DNA from: Mesorhizobium sp. M00.F.Ca.ET.216.01.1.1 | GTDB lineage: Bacteria > Pseudomonadota > Alphaproteobacteria > Rhizobiales > Rhizobiaceae | NCBI RefSeq assembly: GCF_004010325.2 | Contig: NZ_SADR02000012.1 | Coordinates: 179,364-212,108, forward strand | Direction: 5' to 3' | DNA length: 32,745 bases | In this document: piece by piece, positions 25,457 through 32,745 of the stretch | Numbering within the stretch: position 1 is the stretch's first letter | How the letters are laid out: each line of letters starts with the position of its first letter | Made by a program: the position numbers and the translations under genes | The notes under the pieces: model-generated | The model's input: only the letters and a program-made list of their open reading frames with translations | The model's database searches: none | What the model was told of the DNA's origin: nothing

Positions 25457-25951
25457 GCTGTCGGCTGTTTCCAGGGCCTCGGCCTTCAGCCGGGCGAGTT
25501 GGTCGCGCTGAAGGTCGAGCGACGCGGTCACGAAGCGCAGGATCGTGGCGAGCTCGGCGTCGCTGAATGTGGCGATCACCTTTTCTGCCTCCTGCGCGAT
25601 GGCGCCATAATAGCGGGCCGATAGTTCTCGCGTGAGTTCCGTCGCCTCTATCACCACCTTGCGCCTGTCCTCGAGGCTGCGCGTTCGCGTCAGCAGGCCG
25701 CGTGCCTCGAGCCTGTCGATGAGCGCGGTGACGGCTGCCGGCGTCAGCCCTGTTGCGGCCGCCACCGCGCCTGCCGATTGCGGGCAGCCATAGAGCAGCG
25801 CCAGGCAATGGCGTTCGGCCATACTCAGCTCAAGCTTGTCTCCCACTGCCTCGTCGTAGGCCTGCGTCGCGTCCTGCCAGCCCATGACGGCAAGGCTGAT
25901 GGCCGTCTTCATGTCGGCGCGATTCATGCTTGACGAATTTACTTCGATCAT
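25451..25951 (-). CDS. MarR-family transcriptional regulator
   Basis: A 166-residue winged-helix regulator. The DNA-binding core (about 55-115) reads CLALLYGCPQSAGAVAAATGLT...VTALIDRLEARGLLTRTRSLEDRRKVVIEAT, with the D-R-R-K wing of MarR. N- and C-terminal helices form the dimer interface. It is convergent with phhA: the hexamer ctatag (25451-25456) supplies both stop codons. Start choice is weak: ATG 25951 is used, with ATG at 25927 and 25912 as alternatives, none having a clear ribosome-binding site. It is divergent from a small membrane-protein gene, with dyads and direct repeats between them. Confidence 0.9.
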   Translation of the reverse strand: MIEVNSSSMNRADMKTAISLAVMGWQDATQAYDEAVGDKLELSMAERHCLALLYGCPQSAGAVAAATGLTPAAVTALIDRLEARGLLTRTRSLEDRRKVVIEATELTRELSARYYGAIAQEAEKVIATFSDAELATILRFVTASLDLQRDQLARLKAEALETADSL

Positions 25952-25993
25952 CTAACTATCAATCTGTCTAACATTACGGCTATTATAGTAATA
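25951..25993. promoter_or_regulatory. repeat cluster in the marR / small-ORF intergenic region
   Basis: Two direct repeats tctaac (25951-25956 and 25967-25972, 16 bp apart), an inverted pair attac (25973-25977) and gtaat (25988-25992), and a dyad tatta-tag-taata (25981-25993) lie in an A+T-rich stretch. They are candidates for the MarR operator controlling both divergent genes. Confidence 0.5.
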
Positions 25994-26051
25994 TGCGACT
26001 GCGCCCGGTGCAAGGCGCAGGCCAATCACAGCCGCCAGCAAGGAATGAAAA

Positions 26052-26219
26052 ATGAACCGGAACCAGACGCGCGGGCCGCTCACACCGGCCGAGGAGTTCA
26101 GATACGCCAAGCTGGCGATGGAATGGTATGGCTGGGGTTCTCCCATTGGCCTTGGCATCGCGCTGGTGGAGCTGGCGGCTGCTGCCGTGCTTGTGCGCAT
26201 CGCCATCTACGGCTTTTGA
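26052..26219 (+). CDS. 55-residue single-TM microprotein
   Basis: The gene starts at ATG 26052 with AAGGA 7 bases upstream. The product has a polar N-terminus (MNRNQTRGPLTPAEEFRY), an amphipathic Trp/Gly segment (MEWYGWGSPIG) and one membrane segment (about 32-53, LGIALVELAAAAVLVRIAIY). I do not recognise the family. It is divergent from the MarR regulator and probably its target, which suggests a small envelope or stress-related membrane protein. The composition and ribosome-binding site make it credible despite the short length. Confidence 0.6.
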   Translation: MNRNQTRGPLTPAEEFRYAKLAMEWYGWGSPIGLGIALVELAAAAVLVRIAIYGF

Positions 26220-26365
26220 CAGCACTGCCGCTCGACAGGCCATTCATCGCGCCGCAAGAGAAGCCAATTCATGCCAAGCCTAGCCGACCCGCTTGCGGCC
26301 GGATAAATGGCGCGGCGGAATGCAGACAGGATTTTCCTAACAAGGAGAGAGCTTCCGAGCCGAAC

Positions 26366-27127
26366 TCAGGCGGCTTCGGAAATATCGCGGTCGATGATCG
26401 ATAGATTGCGGCCGCGATGCTTGGCTTCGTAAAGCCGCTGGTCGGCGGCACGCATCAGGTCCGACACCGCGACGTCCTCGCCGCAGGTGATGCCGCCGAT
26501 GCTGACGGTCAGCGGAACCGTTCTCTCGTCGGCGGGACGGAAGCGGATCAACTCGACTTCACGGCGGATGCGTTCGGCGACGCGTTTGGCTTCCTGTTCG
26601 GTGGCGCCGACCAGGAACGCGCCGAATTCCTCACCGCCGATACGGCCGAGCACGTCGCCGCTGCGCACGCCACGCTCAATCGCGCTGGCGATCAAGAGCA
26701 GCGCATCATCGCCGGTCAGATGGCCAAAGCTGTCGTTGATCATCTTGAAATGGTCGGCATCGATGATCAGCAGCGCGCCGCGGTCGGATTTGCGCCGAGA
26801 GCCGTCGAGGGCCGCAAAGAAGCTCTCGCGGTTGAGCATGCCGGTCATGTTGTCGCGGCTCGCCTTTTCCGACAGGCGACGGTGAGCGGCGGCAAGCTGG
26901 GCATGGGCGCGGGCGAGTTCACGATGCGCGCACTTCAGCCTGTCGCTTTGCCAGAAGGTGCTGGCGCTGGCGATCCAGGTAAGGGCCAGCGGACAGACCG
27001 TCGATGTCAGCCAGATCGTGCGGCTGATCGGAAAGCCCATTGCAGGAACGACGATGAGCGTCAGCAAAAGCGAGGCCGCTACAGAGGCGAAAGCGATGAC
27101 TGCGGATTTCAGAAATATGCGATTCAT
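26366..27127 (-). CDS. membrane diguanylate cyclase (intact GGEEF)
   Basis: The start is ATG 27127 (MNRIFLKSAV), with GGGAG 7 bases upstream; upstream in-frame codons would add 27 unlikely residues. The 253-residue protein has two TM segments (about 8-27 and 35-58), a short coiled linker (AHRELARAHAQLAAAHRRL) and a complete GGDEF domain. The domain shows DNMTGMLNRESF, the metal-binding D123-x-D125, H-F-K-M-I-N-D, the active loop GGEEF (164-168) and the product-inhibition motif RSGD (155-158). It should make c-di-GMP from two GTP. Its domain is closely related to the degenerate one at 4504-5256. It is divergent from the nucleotidase gene. Confidence 0.94.
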   Translation of the reverse strand: MNRIFLKSAVIAFASVAASLLLTLIVVPAMGFPISRTIWLTSTVCPLALTWIASASTFWQSDRLKCAHRELARAHAQLAAAHRRLSEKASRDNMTGMLNRESFFAALDGSRRKSDRGALLIIDADHFKMINDSFGHLTGDDALLLIASAIERGVRSGDVLGRIGGEEFGAFLVGATEQEAKRVAERIRREVELIRFRPADERTVPLTVSIGGITCGEDVAVSDLMRAADQRLYEAKHRGRNLSIIDRDISEAA

Positions 27128-27303
27128 CGCTTGCTCCCACTGAACCGCTTCTGTGCCAGCAAGCGCTGAAGGCCACCTTTCGGCGACGCCTAAAATTTGA
27201 ATCGTCATGCCATTTTCGCGACTTTTAACCCGTATAAGTTGTGGATAAATCCACTGCCAGAAAAGGCTTCGAAGCTTAAATTGTTTCGTGCCATAAGGAT
27301 CGC

Positions 27304-28011
27304 ATGACCACGCTCCCGGACCCTGCTCGCTTCGCCCATGTCACCGATTGGGTTTTCGACCTCGACAACACGCTCTATCCGCACCATTCGAATCTGTTCG
27401 CGCAGATCGACGTGAAGATGACCGCCTATGTCGGTGAACTGCTGACGCTGCCGCGCGACGATGCCCGCAAGCTGCAGAAGGAGCTCTACCTGGAATACGG
27501 CACGACGCTGAACGGGCTGATGACGCGCCATGGCATCGACCCGGACGATTTCCTCGAGAAGGTCCATGACATCGATTATTCCTGGCTGGTGCCCGATCCC
27601 GTTCTGGGCACCGCAATCCGCCAGCTTCCCGGCCGCAAGTTCATCTTCACCAATGGCGATCGCCGGCACGCCGAGCGCACCGCGCGCCAGCTCGGCATAC
27701 TCGAGCATTTCGACGACATCTTCGACATCGTCGCGGCCGGGCTGAACCCCAAGCCGGCACGCCAGACCTACGAGAAATTTGCCGAGCTTCACTCCGTCAC
27801 CGGCCACAATGCGGTGATGTTCGAGGATCTCGCGCGCAATCTGTCGGTGCCGAAATCGCTGGGCATGACCACAGTACTGGTCGTGCCGCGCAATTTCGAA
27901 CCAACCTTCTCCGAGATCTGGGAACGTGATCCGGCCAATGAGGACGATGTGGATTTCGTCACCGACGACCTCGCCGGCTTCCTCACGGCGATCGTCGAGG
28001 TCCCTGCATAA
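27304..28011 (+). CDS. HAD-family pyrimidine 5'-nucleotidase
   Basis: The 235-residue HAD hydrolase has motif I FDLDNTLY (nucleophile D19 and D21), motif II FTNGD, motif III Lys in LNPKPARQTYEKF and motif IV FEDLARNL. The C1 cap and overall length match the SDT1-like pyrimidine 5'-nucleotidase group, which dephosphorylates UMP/CMP-type nucleotides; the exact substrate is inferred. In Rhizobiales a gene of this kind lies between argB and dapD, as here. AAGGA precedes the ATG. It converges on the LOG-family gene with a 15-bp gap. Confidence 0.9.
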   Translation: MTTLPDPARFAHVTDWVFDLDNTLYPHHSNLFAQIDVKMTAYVGELLTLPRDDARKLQKELYLEYGTTLNGLMTRHGIDPDDFLEKVHDIDYSWLVPDPVLGTAIRQLPGRKFIFTNGDRRHAERTARQLGILEHFDDIFDIVAAGLNPKPARQTYEKFAELHSVTGHNAVMFEDLARNLSVPKSLGMTTVLVVPRNFEPTFSEIWERDPANEDDVDFVTDDLAGFLTAIVEVPA

Positions 28012-28026
28012 TCGCAGCCAGCACTC

Positions 28027-28866
28027 TCAGAGATTGTAGAAGCGGCTGACGATCCCCCAGGCCTCGTCGGCGGTGTCGACGAAGTCGATGATGTCCTGGT
28101 CGCCGGGCGTGATCGTGCCTTGCTCGGCGAGGAAATCGAGATCGATCGCCCTTTCCCAGAAGGCCTTGCCAAACAGGATCACCGGGACGCGCTCCATGCG
28201 GCCGGTCTGGATCAGGGTCAGCGTCTCGAAGAATTCGTCCATCGTGCCGAAGCCGCCCGGAAACACTGCAACCGCCTTGGCTCGCATGACGAAATGCATC
28301 TTGCGGACGGCGAAGTAGTGAAAGTTGAAACAGAGCTCCGGCGTCACATAGGCGTTCGGTGCCTGCTCATGCGGCAGCACGATGTTGAGGCCGATCGACG
28401 GTGCACCGACATCGTCGGCGCCGCGGTTGCCGGCTTCCATGACACCGGGACCGCCACCGGTCACCACGACGAATTCGCGATAATAGGAGGCGGCCGATTG
28501 CTGTGCGCAAAGACGGGCGAACTTACGCGCCTCCTCGTAATATTTGCTGTTCTGCTCGAGGTTCTTCTTCTGCGTCTCGTTCTTCGCCGCCCAGGCTTCG
28601 CCGCCGGGTTCGGGGATGCGAGCGCCGCCGAACAGGATCACTGTCGACTGAATGCCGCGTTCGGCCAGGATCATCTCCGGCTTCAGCAATTCGAGCTGCA
28701 GCCTTACCGCGCGCAGCTCGCGCCGCGTCATGAACTCGGGATCGTTCCAGGCCAGCCGATAGGTGGCAGCGCGCGTCTGCGGCGTCTCGGGCACGCTCTT
28801 CGACCGCTCCAGATCCTCGTCCGAATGCGGCAGCGGCGTCCACCCCGCCTTTTCCATAGGATTCAT
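28027..28866 (-). CDS. LOG-family protein (TIGR00730 type)
   Basis: The 279-residue protein contains the Rossmann-like nucleotide-binding fold with VVVTGGGPGVMEAGNRG and the signature PGGFGTMDEFFE (PGGxGTxxE), characteristic of LONELY GUY phosphoribohydrolases and the related AMP nucleosidase/PpnN lineage. An N-terminal ~70-residue extension precedes the fold (RRELRAVRLQLELLKPEMIL). LOG enzymes cleave cytokinin or AMP riboside 5'-monophosphates; in a plant-associated bacterium a cytokinin role is possible, but a general nucleotide salvage role is equally likely. AAGG lies upstream of the ATG. It is divergent from dapD. Confidence 0.9.
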   Translation of the reverse strand: MNPMEKAGWTPLPHSDEDLERSKSVPETPQTRAATYRLAWNDPEFMTRRELRAVRLQLELLKPEMILAERGIQSTVILFGGARIPEPGGEAWAAKNETQKKNLEQNSKYYEEARKFARLCAQQSAASYYREFVVVTGGGPGVMEAGNRGADDVGAPSIGLNIVLPHEQAPNAYVTPELCFNFHYFAVRKMHFVMRAKAVAVFPGGFGTMDEFFETLTLIQTGRMERVPVILFGKAFWERAIDLDFLAEQGTITPGDQDIIDFVDTADEAWGIVSRFYNL

Positions 28867-29012
28867 ATTGGCCTTACCCGTCCAGATTGTTCACTTGCGC
28901 CGCCCCGTGGCGTTGCCGCGATTGACCCTCACCAAGCCTTCACATAGGGTCCGCGCGACTTTCAGACAGGTTAAGGCGTTGCCCCTTAACAGCGTGGTAA
29001 TGGAGCGAATTG

Positions 29013-29867
29013 ATGTCGAAGCCCGATCTGGCGAGCCTCGAGAAGACCATCGAGAAAGCCTTCGAGGAGCGTGAGACGATTTCGACGGCAACCCGTGGCG
29101 AGACGCGCGATGCGATCCAGTCGGCGCTCGACCTGCTCGACCGGGGCGTCACCCGCGTTGCCGAGCGCCAGGCCGACGGCAAATGGCATGTCAACCAGTG
29201 GCTGAAGAAAGCGGTTCTGCTGTCGTTCCGGCTCAACCCGATGGAGATCATCAAGGGTGGTCCCGGCCAGGCCGTGTGGTGGGACAAGGTGCCGTCGAAA
29301 TTCGACGGCTGGAGCGCCGTCGATTTCGAGAAGGCAGGCTTTCGCGCCGTGCCGTCGTCGATCGTGCGCCGCTCCGCCTATGTCGCGCCGGGCGCCGTGC
29401 TGATGCCGTCCTTCGTCAATGTCGGTGCCTATGTCGACAGCGGCACCATGGTCGACACATGGGCGTCCGTCGGCTCCTGCGCTCAGATCGGCAAGAACGT
29501 GCATCTGTCGGGCGGCGTCGGCATCGGCGGCGTGCTGGAACCGATGCAGGCCGGCCCCACCATCATCGAGGACAATTGCTTCATCGGCGCGCGCTCCGAG
29601 GTGGTCGAGGGGTGCATCGTGCGCGAGGGCTCGGTGCTCGGCATGGGCGTCTTCATCGGCCAGTCGACCAAGATCGTCGACCGTGCCACCGGCGAAGTCT
29701 TCTATGGCGAAGTGCCGGCCAATTCCGTCGTCGTCGCCGGTTCCCTGCCCGGCAAGCCATTGCCCAATGGCGAGCCCGGTCCGAGCCTCTACTGCGCCGT
29801 CATCGTCAAGCGGGTCGACGCCAGGACCCGCTCCAAGACCTCGATCAACGAATTGCTGCGCGATTGA
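29013..29867 (+). CDS. dapD: tetrahydrodipicolinate N-succinyltransferase
   Basis: The 284-residue trimeric left-handed beta-helix enzyme transfers succinyl from succinyl-CoA to tetrahydrodipicolinate in lysine and meso-DAP synthesis. Landmarks are the N-terminal helical domain ([18 protein letters not shown]), [20 protein letters not shown], the hexapeptide core [20 protein letters not shown] with [13 protein letters not shown], and the C-terminal [18 protein letters not shown] 29013 follows TGGAG by 7 bases; an in-frame TTG precedes it directly. The following dapE seen in many relatives is absent; two DUF805 genes follow instead. Confidence 0.97.
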   Translation: MSKPDLASLEKTIEKAFEERETISTATRGETRDAIQSALDLLDRGVTRVAERQADGKWHVNQWLKKAVLLSFRLNPMEIIKGGPGQAVWWDKVPSKFDGWSAVDFEKAGFRAVPSSIVRRSAYVAPGAVLMPSFVNVGAYVDSGTMVDTWASVGSCAQIGKNVHLSGGVGIGGVLEPMQAGPTIIEDNCFIGARSEVVEGCIVREGSVLGMGVFIGQSTKIVDRATGEVFYGEVPANSVVVAGSLPGKPLPNGEPGPSLYCAVIVKRVDARTRSKTSINELLRD

Positions 29868-29939
29868 TCTTTTCCGGAAACGGACGCACCTTCCGCCAGC
29901 GCGACAATGCGTCGCGCTGATTCAACGCGGAAGGGTGAC

Positions 29940-30293
29940 ATGGACTGGAAATATCTTCTGACGAGTTATGACGGTCGTATCAATCGTGGCAAGTTCTGGG
30001 CTTGCGTCGGCGTGATTTTCGTCGGCGCAATTGTCGCCATGATCCTGGATAACATACTCGGCACGACCTTTAACGGCATACCTTATGGCTTCATCTATGT
30101 GATATACGCGCTCGCCATGCTCTACCCGGTCTTCGGCGTCTACGCCAAGCGCTGGCACGATCGCGAAAAGTCAGGCTGGTGGTCGCTGATCGGGTTGGTG
30201 CCGATCGTCGGCGCCGTCTGGCTGCTGGTCGAGCTCGGCATCCTCGAAGGCACCAAGGGTGCCAATCAATATGGACCGGATCCGCTTGCCTGA
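29940..30293 (+). CDS. DUF805 membrane protein 1
   Basis: The product of about 117 residues starts at ATG 29940 behind AAGGGTG. It opens with the DUF805 hallmark (YDGRINRGKFWACVGVIF), has three or four hydrophobic segments and ends with the conserved RWHDREKSGWWSLIGLVPIVG...GTKGANQYGPDP. DUF805 proteins are small inner-membrane proteins of unknown function. It lies 72 bp after dapD and overlaps the second DUF805 gene, so the pair is probably co-translated. Confidence 0.9.
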   Translation: MDWKYLLTSYDGRINRGKFWACVGVIFVGAIVAMILDNILGTTFNGIPYGFIYVIYALAMLYPVFGVYAKRWHDREKSGWWSLIGLVPIVGAVWLLVELGILEGTKGANQYGPDPLA

Positions 30294-30663
30294 AAAATCA
30301 GACCTCATTTGGCTTTTCTTCAAAACCTCGGGCCGCGTCAGCCGCGCGGCCTATTTTCTTGGCGGACTGCTGGTGGCCATCATCCAGGCCTTCCCGCTCT
30401 ACCGCTTCACGCTGGTGCCGGAAGGCACGGCCGAGAGCAACATGTGGTCGTTCATTTTCTTCGTCGCCTTCATCGCTTCGCTGTGGTCGAACGTCGTGCT
30501 GGCGGTGAAGCGGCTGCACGATCTCGACAAGCCGGGCATTGCGGCGCTGGTGCTGTTCGTGCCGGTCGTCTCGATCGTCGCCTTCCTCGTGCTTTGCCTG
30601 TTTCCAGGACAGGCTGGGCCCAACCGCTACGGCAAACGCACCAACGCACCAGCCGATCCCTGA
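30271..30663 (+). CDS. DUF805 membrane protein 2
   Basis: About 130 residues from ATG 30271 (MDRIRLPEKSD), which overlaps the end of the first DUF805 gene by 23 bases in another frame; a GTG at 30259 would add four residues. It shows the same pattern as its neighbour: FKTSGRVSRAAYFLGGLLVAI, AVKRLHDLDKPGIAALVLFVPVV and a final GQAGPNRYGKR. It appears to be a diverged tandem paralogue. The two may form a heteromer; the function is unknown. Confidence 0.88.
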   Translation: MDRIRLPEKSDLIWLFFKTSGRVSRAAYFLGGLLVAIIQAFPLYRFTLVPEGTAESNMWSFIFFVAFIASLWSNVVLAVKRLHDLDKPGIAALVLFVPVVSIVAFLVLCLFPGQAGPNRYGKRTNAPADP

Positions 30664-30684
30664 GCGTCGATCGGACATTTCGCC

Positions 30685-31386
30685 ATGCGCTACCGCACGC
30701 TTGATCCGAAACTGATCATCGAGACCGCCGAGCGGCTGCAAGAGCGCATCGCCGAGCGTTTTCCCGAAGCAGGCCTGCGCGTCGTCGCCGCTGAGCTCGT
30801 CTCGCTGTCGCGCGGCCTGGCGAAGGCGGCCAAGGCGCTCGAAGCGCCGATTTGGTGGCTGCGCGGCGTCATCATCGCCGCCGTCGTCGCCGGCGCGCTG
30901 ATGTTCCTGTTCGTCGGCACCATCCTGCCGCTCGAACGTATCTCGAAGCCCGACGATGCCGTCCAGTCGGTGCAGGGCCTCGAAGCCTCGCTCAACATGA
31001 TCATCCTTGCCGTGCTCGGCTTCCTTGCTCTGGTCCGCTCCGAGGAACGCATCAAGCGCAAGCAGGTGTTTCGCAAACTTCACGGTCTGCGATCGTTGAT
31101 CCACGTCATCGACATGCATCAGCTGACCAAGGATCCGGGAGCGCTTTCAGCCAATTTCAAGCCGACGACGCATTCTCCTGCCCGTATCACCAACGGCGCC
31201 GAGCTTGCGCGCTACCTCGACTACCGTTCCGAAATGCTGTCGATCACCGGCAAGATTGCCGCGCTGTTTGCCCAGTCGGTCAATGACCATGTGGTTATCG
31301 ACGGCGTCAACGACATCGAGAATCTGGCCTCGAACCTGTCACGCAAGATCTGGCAGAAGATCACCCTGATCGAAGGCCGGAAGTGA
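30685..31386 (+). CDS. two-TM membrane protein of unknown function
   Basis: The 233-residue protein has an N-terminal cytoplasmic helix (LIIETAERLQERIAERFPEA), two membrane segments (about 59-82, WLRGVIIAAVVAGALMFLFV, and about 105-122) and a C-terminal cytoplasmic domain of about 110 residues (LRSLIHVIDMHQLTKDP...DYRSEMLSITGKIAALFAQ). I do not recognise the family by name, but the composition is that of a genuine conserved protein. It follows the second DUF805 gene after 21 bp and overlaps the convergent reductase gene by 26 bases. Confidence 0.75.
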   Translation: MRYRTLDPKLIIETAERLQERIAERFPEAGLRVVAAELVSLSRGLAKAAKALEAPIWWLRGVIIAAVVAGALMFLFVGTILPLERISKPDDAVQSVQGLEASLNMIILAVLGFLALVRSEERIKRKQVFRKLHGLRSLIHVIDMHQLTKDPGALSANFKPTTHSPARITNGAELARYLDYRSEMLSITGKIAALFAQSVNDHVVIDGVNDIENLASNLSRKIWQKITLIEGRK

Positions 31387-32395
31387 TTGCTTCCGGCATC
31401 AGGCCGGGTGAACCACGCTTTTCCTGCTCGGCCTCTCGCACCAAGGCAGCGACCCGTTTTACCAGCAGCGCCGGTGTGCCTGTCTTTTCGGCGAGGCCCA
31501 GGACCGCGCCCTGCAGGTCGCCGATCTCCGTCGGCCGGCCGCGCTGAAGGTCGTCCCACATCGACGAGCGTGCCTCGGGGTCGATGGCAAGCATCCGCCG
31601 CGCCACGAGCTTGAACAGCCAGTCCGGCAACCTGAGCACTTTTGGCAGCAGCGCCGGGCGCAGGCCGGCGATCCGCGCCGGCTCGATACCCGACGCCTTC
31701 AGCGCCGCCAGTGCCTCATCGATCTGGCCGGCCAGGATCAGCCGCCAGCGCCGGTCCGCCAATTGAGCGGCCAGCGGCAGGCCGGAAAGCGCGACAAGCG
31801 CGTTGTTCAGGTTGAGCAGCAGCTTGCCCCACAGTACCGCTTTCATGTCGCCATGCGTTTCAACCGCAAGCCCGGCGACATCGAGGAGCTCGACAAGACC
31901 GGCCGGCCCGTCTTCGATGATCACCTTGCCGTCGCTGGCACGGTGCATGCGAAGCGGCAATTCGCCGTCCGGCGACTGGACCACGTTGAACGGCACCATG
32001 CCCGCCAGCACCAGCCGGCCGGCAAGCCAAGCCCGCAGCCTATCGGCATTGTCGACGCCGTTCTGCAGGCTGACCACCACCGCATCCGGCCGGGCGTGGG
32101 CGGCAATGAGGCCGGCCATATCCTGCGTAGCGCCGCTCTTGACCGTCACCAGGATCACATCGGCTTCGGACAATCCCCGCGCCGGATCGGCGGCGACCGA
32201 AAGCGCATCGGCCTTTATGAGGCGGTCGCGGCCGGCAAGGTCGGTGACCCGCAAGCCAGCTTTCCGCAAGGCTTCGTCGATGCGTGGCCGTGCCAGCAGA
32301 ACCACCTGCCGGCCGGCAAGCGCCAGGCAGGCACCGGCGTAGCAGCCGATGCTGCCGGCACCGGCAATGGCGATTGTCTTGTCTTCATTGGCCAT
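31361..32395 (-). CDS. ketopantoate reductase (ApbA/PanE)-family oxidoreductase
   Basis: The 344-residue protein starts at ATG 32395, with AGGA about 8 bases upstream. The N-terminal Rossmann domain reads IAIAGAGSIGCYAGACLALAG (the GxGxxG nucleotide site), followed by NG-containing SLQNGVDNADRLR and the C-terminal helical domain beginning KAVLWGKLLLNLNNALVAL, with E/K/N positions typical of 2-dehydropantoate 2-reductases. The family reduces ketopantoate to pantoate with NADPH, but many members act on other 2-keto acids and no pan genes are nearby, so panE is not assigned. Frame upstream of 32395 is open but is intergenic and IS-derived. Confidence 0.85.
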   Translation of the reverse strand: MANEDKTIAIAGAGSIGCYAGACLALAGRQVVLLARPRIDEALRKAGLRVTDLAGRDRLIKADALSVAADPARGLSEADVILVTVKSGATQDMAGLIAAHARPDAVVVSLQNGVDNADRLRAWLAGRLVLAGMVPFNVVQSPDGELPLRMHRASDGKVIIEDGPAGLVELLDVAGLAVETHGDMKAVLWGKLLLNLNNALVALSGLPLAAQLADRRWRLILAGQIDEALAALKASGIEPARIAGLRPALLPKVLRLPDWLFKLVARRMLAIDPEARSSMWDDLQRGRPTEIGDLQGAVLGLAEKTGTPALLVKRVAALVREAEQEKRGSPGLMPEAITSGLRSG

Positions 32396-32550
32396 GCGCA
32401 AGTCCTGCTCTGGTGGGGTGGATTTGAAGTTCCTGCTATTTTGACGCGCTGGTTGCGCAGCTCCAAAGCACCGCGAATTTCGGGGCGCCACACTGGCCTG
32501 CAATGATACGACATGAAAACGATAATGTCGGCGGCATGGCGGGTCTTCAT

Positions 32551-32745
32551 CAGGGCTCCGAATCCAGGTTAACGGCGGAGCTCGCCGAGGATTGCGGCGA
32601 GGTAGTCGGTGCTCCACCCGGCCTTTTTGCGTCTGAGTTTGATGGAGTGCTTATCGCTGACGGTACGGACCAGGTTGATGGCGAAATGGCGCACGATGGC
32701 CATGTTGAGGGCGCCGTGGCCTTTTCTGAGCCGCGATTGGTCGTC
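32551..32745 (-). mobile_element. end of an ISAs1-like insertion sequence (runs off window)
   Basis: The transposase tail at 32569-32745 belongs to an element that continues beyond the right edge. The sequence cagggctccgaatccagg at 32551-32568 is a candidate terminal inverted repeat only by position; the other end, needed to prove it, is outside the window. Confidence 0.5.
32569..32745 (-). CDS. ISAs1/H-repeat-type transposase, C-terminal fragment (5' end outside window)
   Basis: Read on the minus strand, the last 58 codons encode DDQSRLRKGHGALNMAIVRH, then FAINLVRTVSDKHSIKL, and end RRKKAGWSTDYLAAILGELRR before TAA. This is the C-terminal pattern of ISAs1-family transposases and the E. coli H-repeat proteins (RHIAINIL...RKMRKAAMDRNYLASVL). 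The gene begins beyond the window, so completeness cannot be judged. It sits upstream of the reductase gene and may affect its promoter. Confidence 0.8.
   Translation of the reverse strand, partial: DDQSRLRKGHGALNMAIVRHFAINLVRTVSDKHSIKLRRKKAGWSTDYLAAILGELRR

Noticed and set aside
1..32745. CRISPR array, riboswitch, restriction or toxin-antitoxin system
   Set aside because: No regularly spaced repeats, known aptamer cores or recognisable system genes were seen on either strand.

Overview
The window looks like a chromosomal segment of a Rhizobiales alphaproteobacterium, most likely a Mesorhizobium-type Phyllobacteriaceae. The grounds are the high G+C content (about 63% in a hand-counted stretch of yidC, 11401-11580), the order rpmH-rnpA-yidC-engB...argB...HAD 5'-nucleotidase...dapD, and the overall look of the proteins. 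The genus is an inference from gene order and protein style, not from a search.

Layout. 1-1847 is the 3' part of a large RTX/cadherin-like type I-secreted protein. 1907-5256 holds a small exported Cys-containing protein, a periplasmic-binding-like lipoprotein (PBP-activator type), a thermonuclease-fold protein that seems to lack catalytic residues, and a membrane GGDEF protein whose active site is destroyed but whose c-di-GMP I-site is kept. 5461-7464 is a Tat-exported DUF4838 protein. 7524-8625 is a small, lower-G+C segment bounded by two copies of the 3' end of tRNA-Arg(ACG). It carries one small hypothetical gene and one frameshifted gene and looks like the remnant of an element integrated at the tRNA. 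8828-10315 is an orphan sensor histidine kinase. 10604-12934 is the conserved rpmH-rnpA-yidC operon, with a visible promoter and a strong terminator.

13465-14759 holds a CatB-type acetyltransferase translationally overlapped with engB. Between engB and argB lies an accessory block: a TetR regulator divergent from an EmrAB-type efflux pair with two matching operators, then a Tat-exported MsrB, a fasciclin-domain protein, an anti-sigma factor and an ECF sigma factor (reminiscent of the SigK-RskA-MPT70/83 module of mycobacteria), and an amidase. After argB come a divergent Lrp regulator/phenylalanine hydroxylase pair, a MarR regulator divergent from a one-TM microprotein, and an intact diguanylate cyclase that is a paralogue of the degenerate one at 4504. 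The region closes with the HAD nucleotidase, a LOG-family protein, dapD, two overlapping DUF805 proteins, a two-TM membrane protein and a ketopantoate reductase-like gene. The right edge cuts into an ISAs1/H-repeat-type transposase.

The housekeeping functions (ribosome and tRNA maturation, membrane insertion, arginine and lysine/peptidoglycan precursor synthesis) form a scaffold. Regulator-target pairs for drug efflux, envelope stress/repair and aromatic amino acid catabolism appear inserted into it. No CRISPR array, restriction system, toxin-antitoxin pair or complete prophage was seen.
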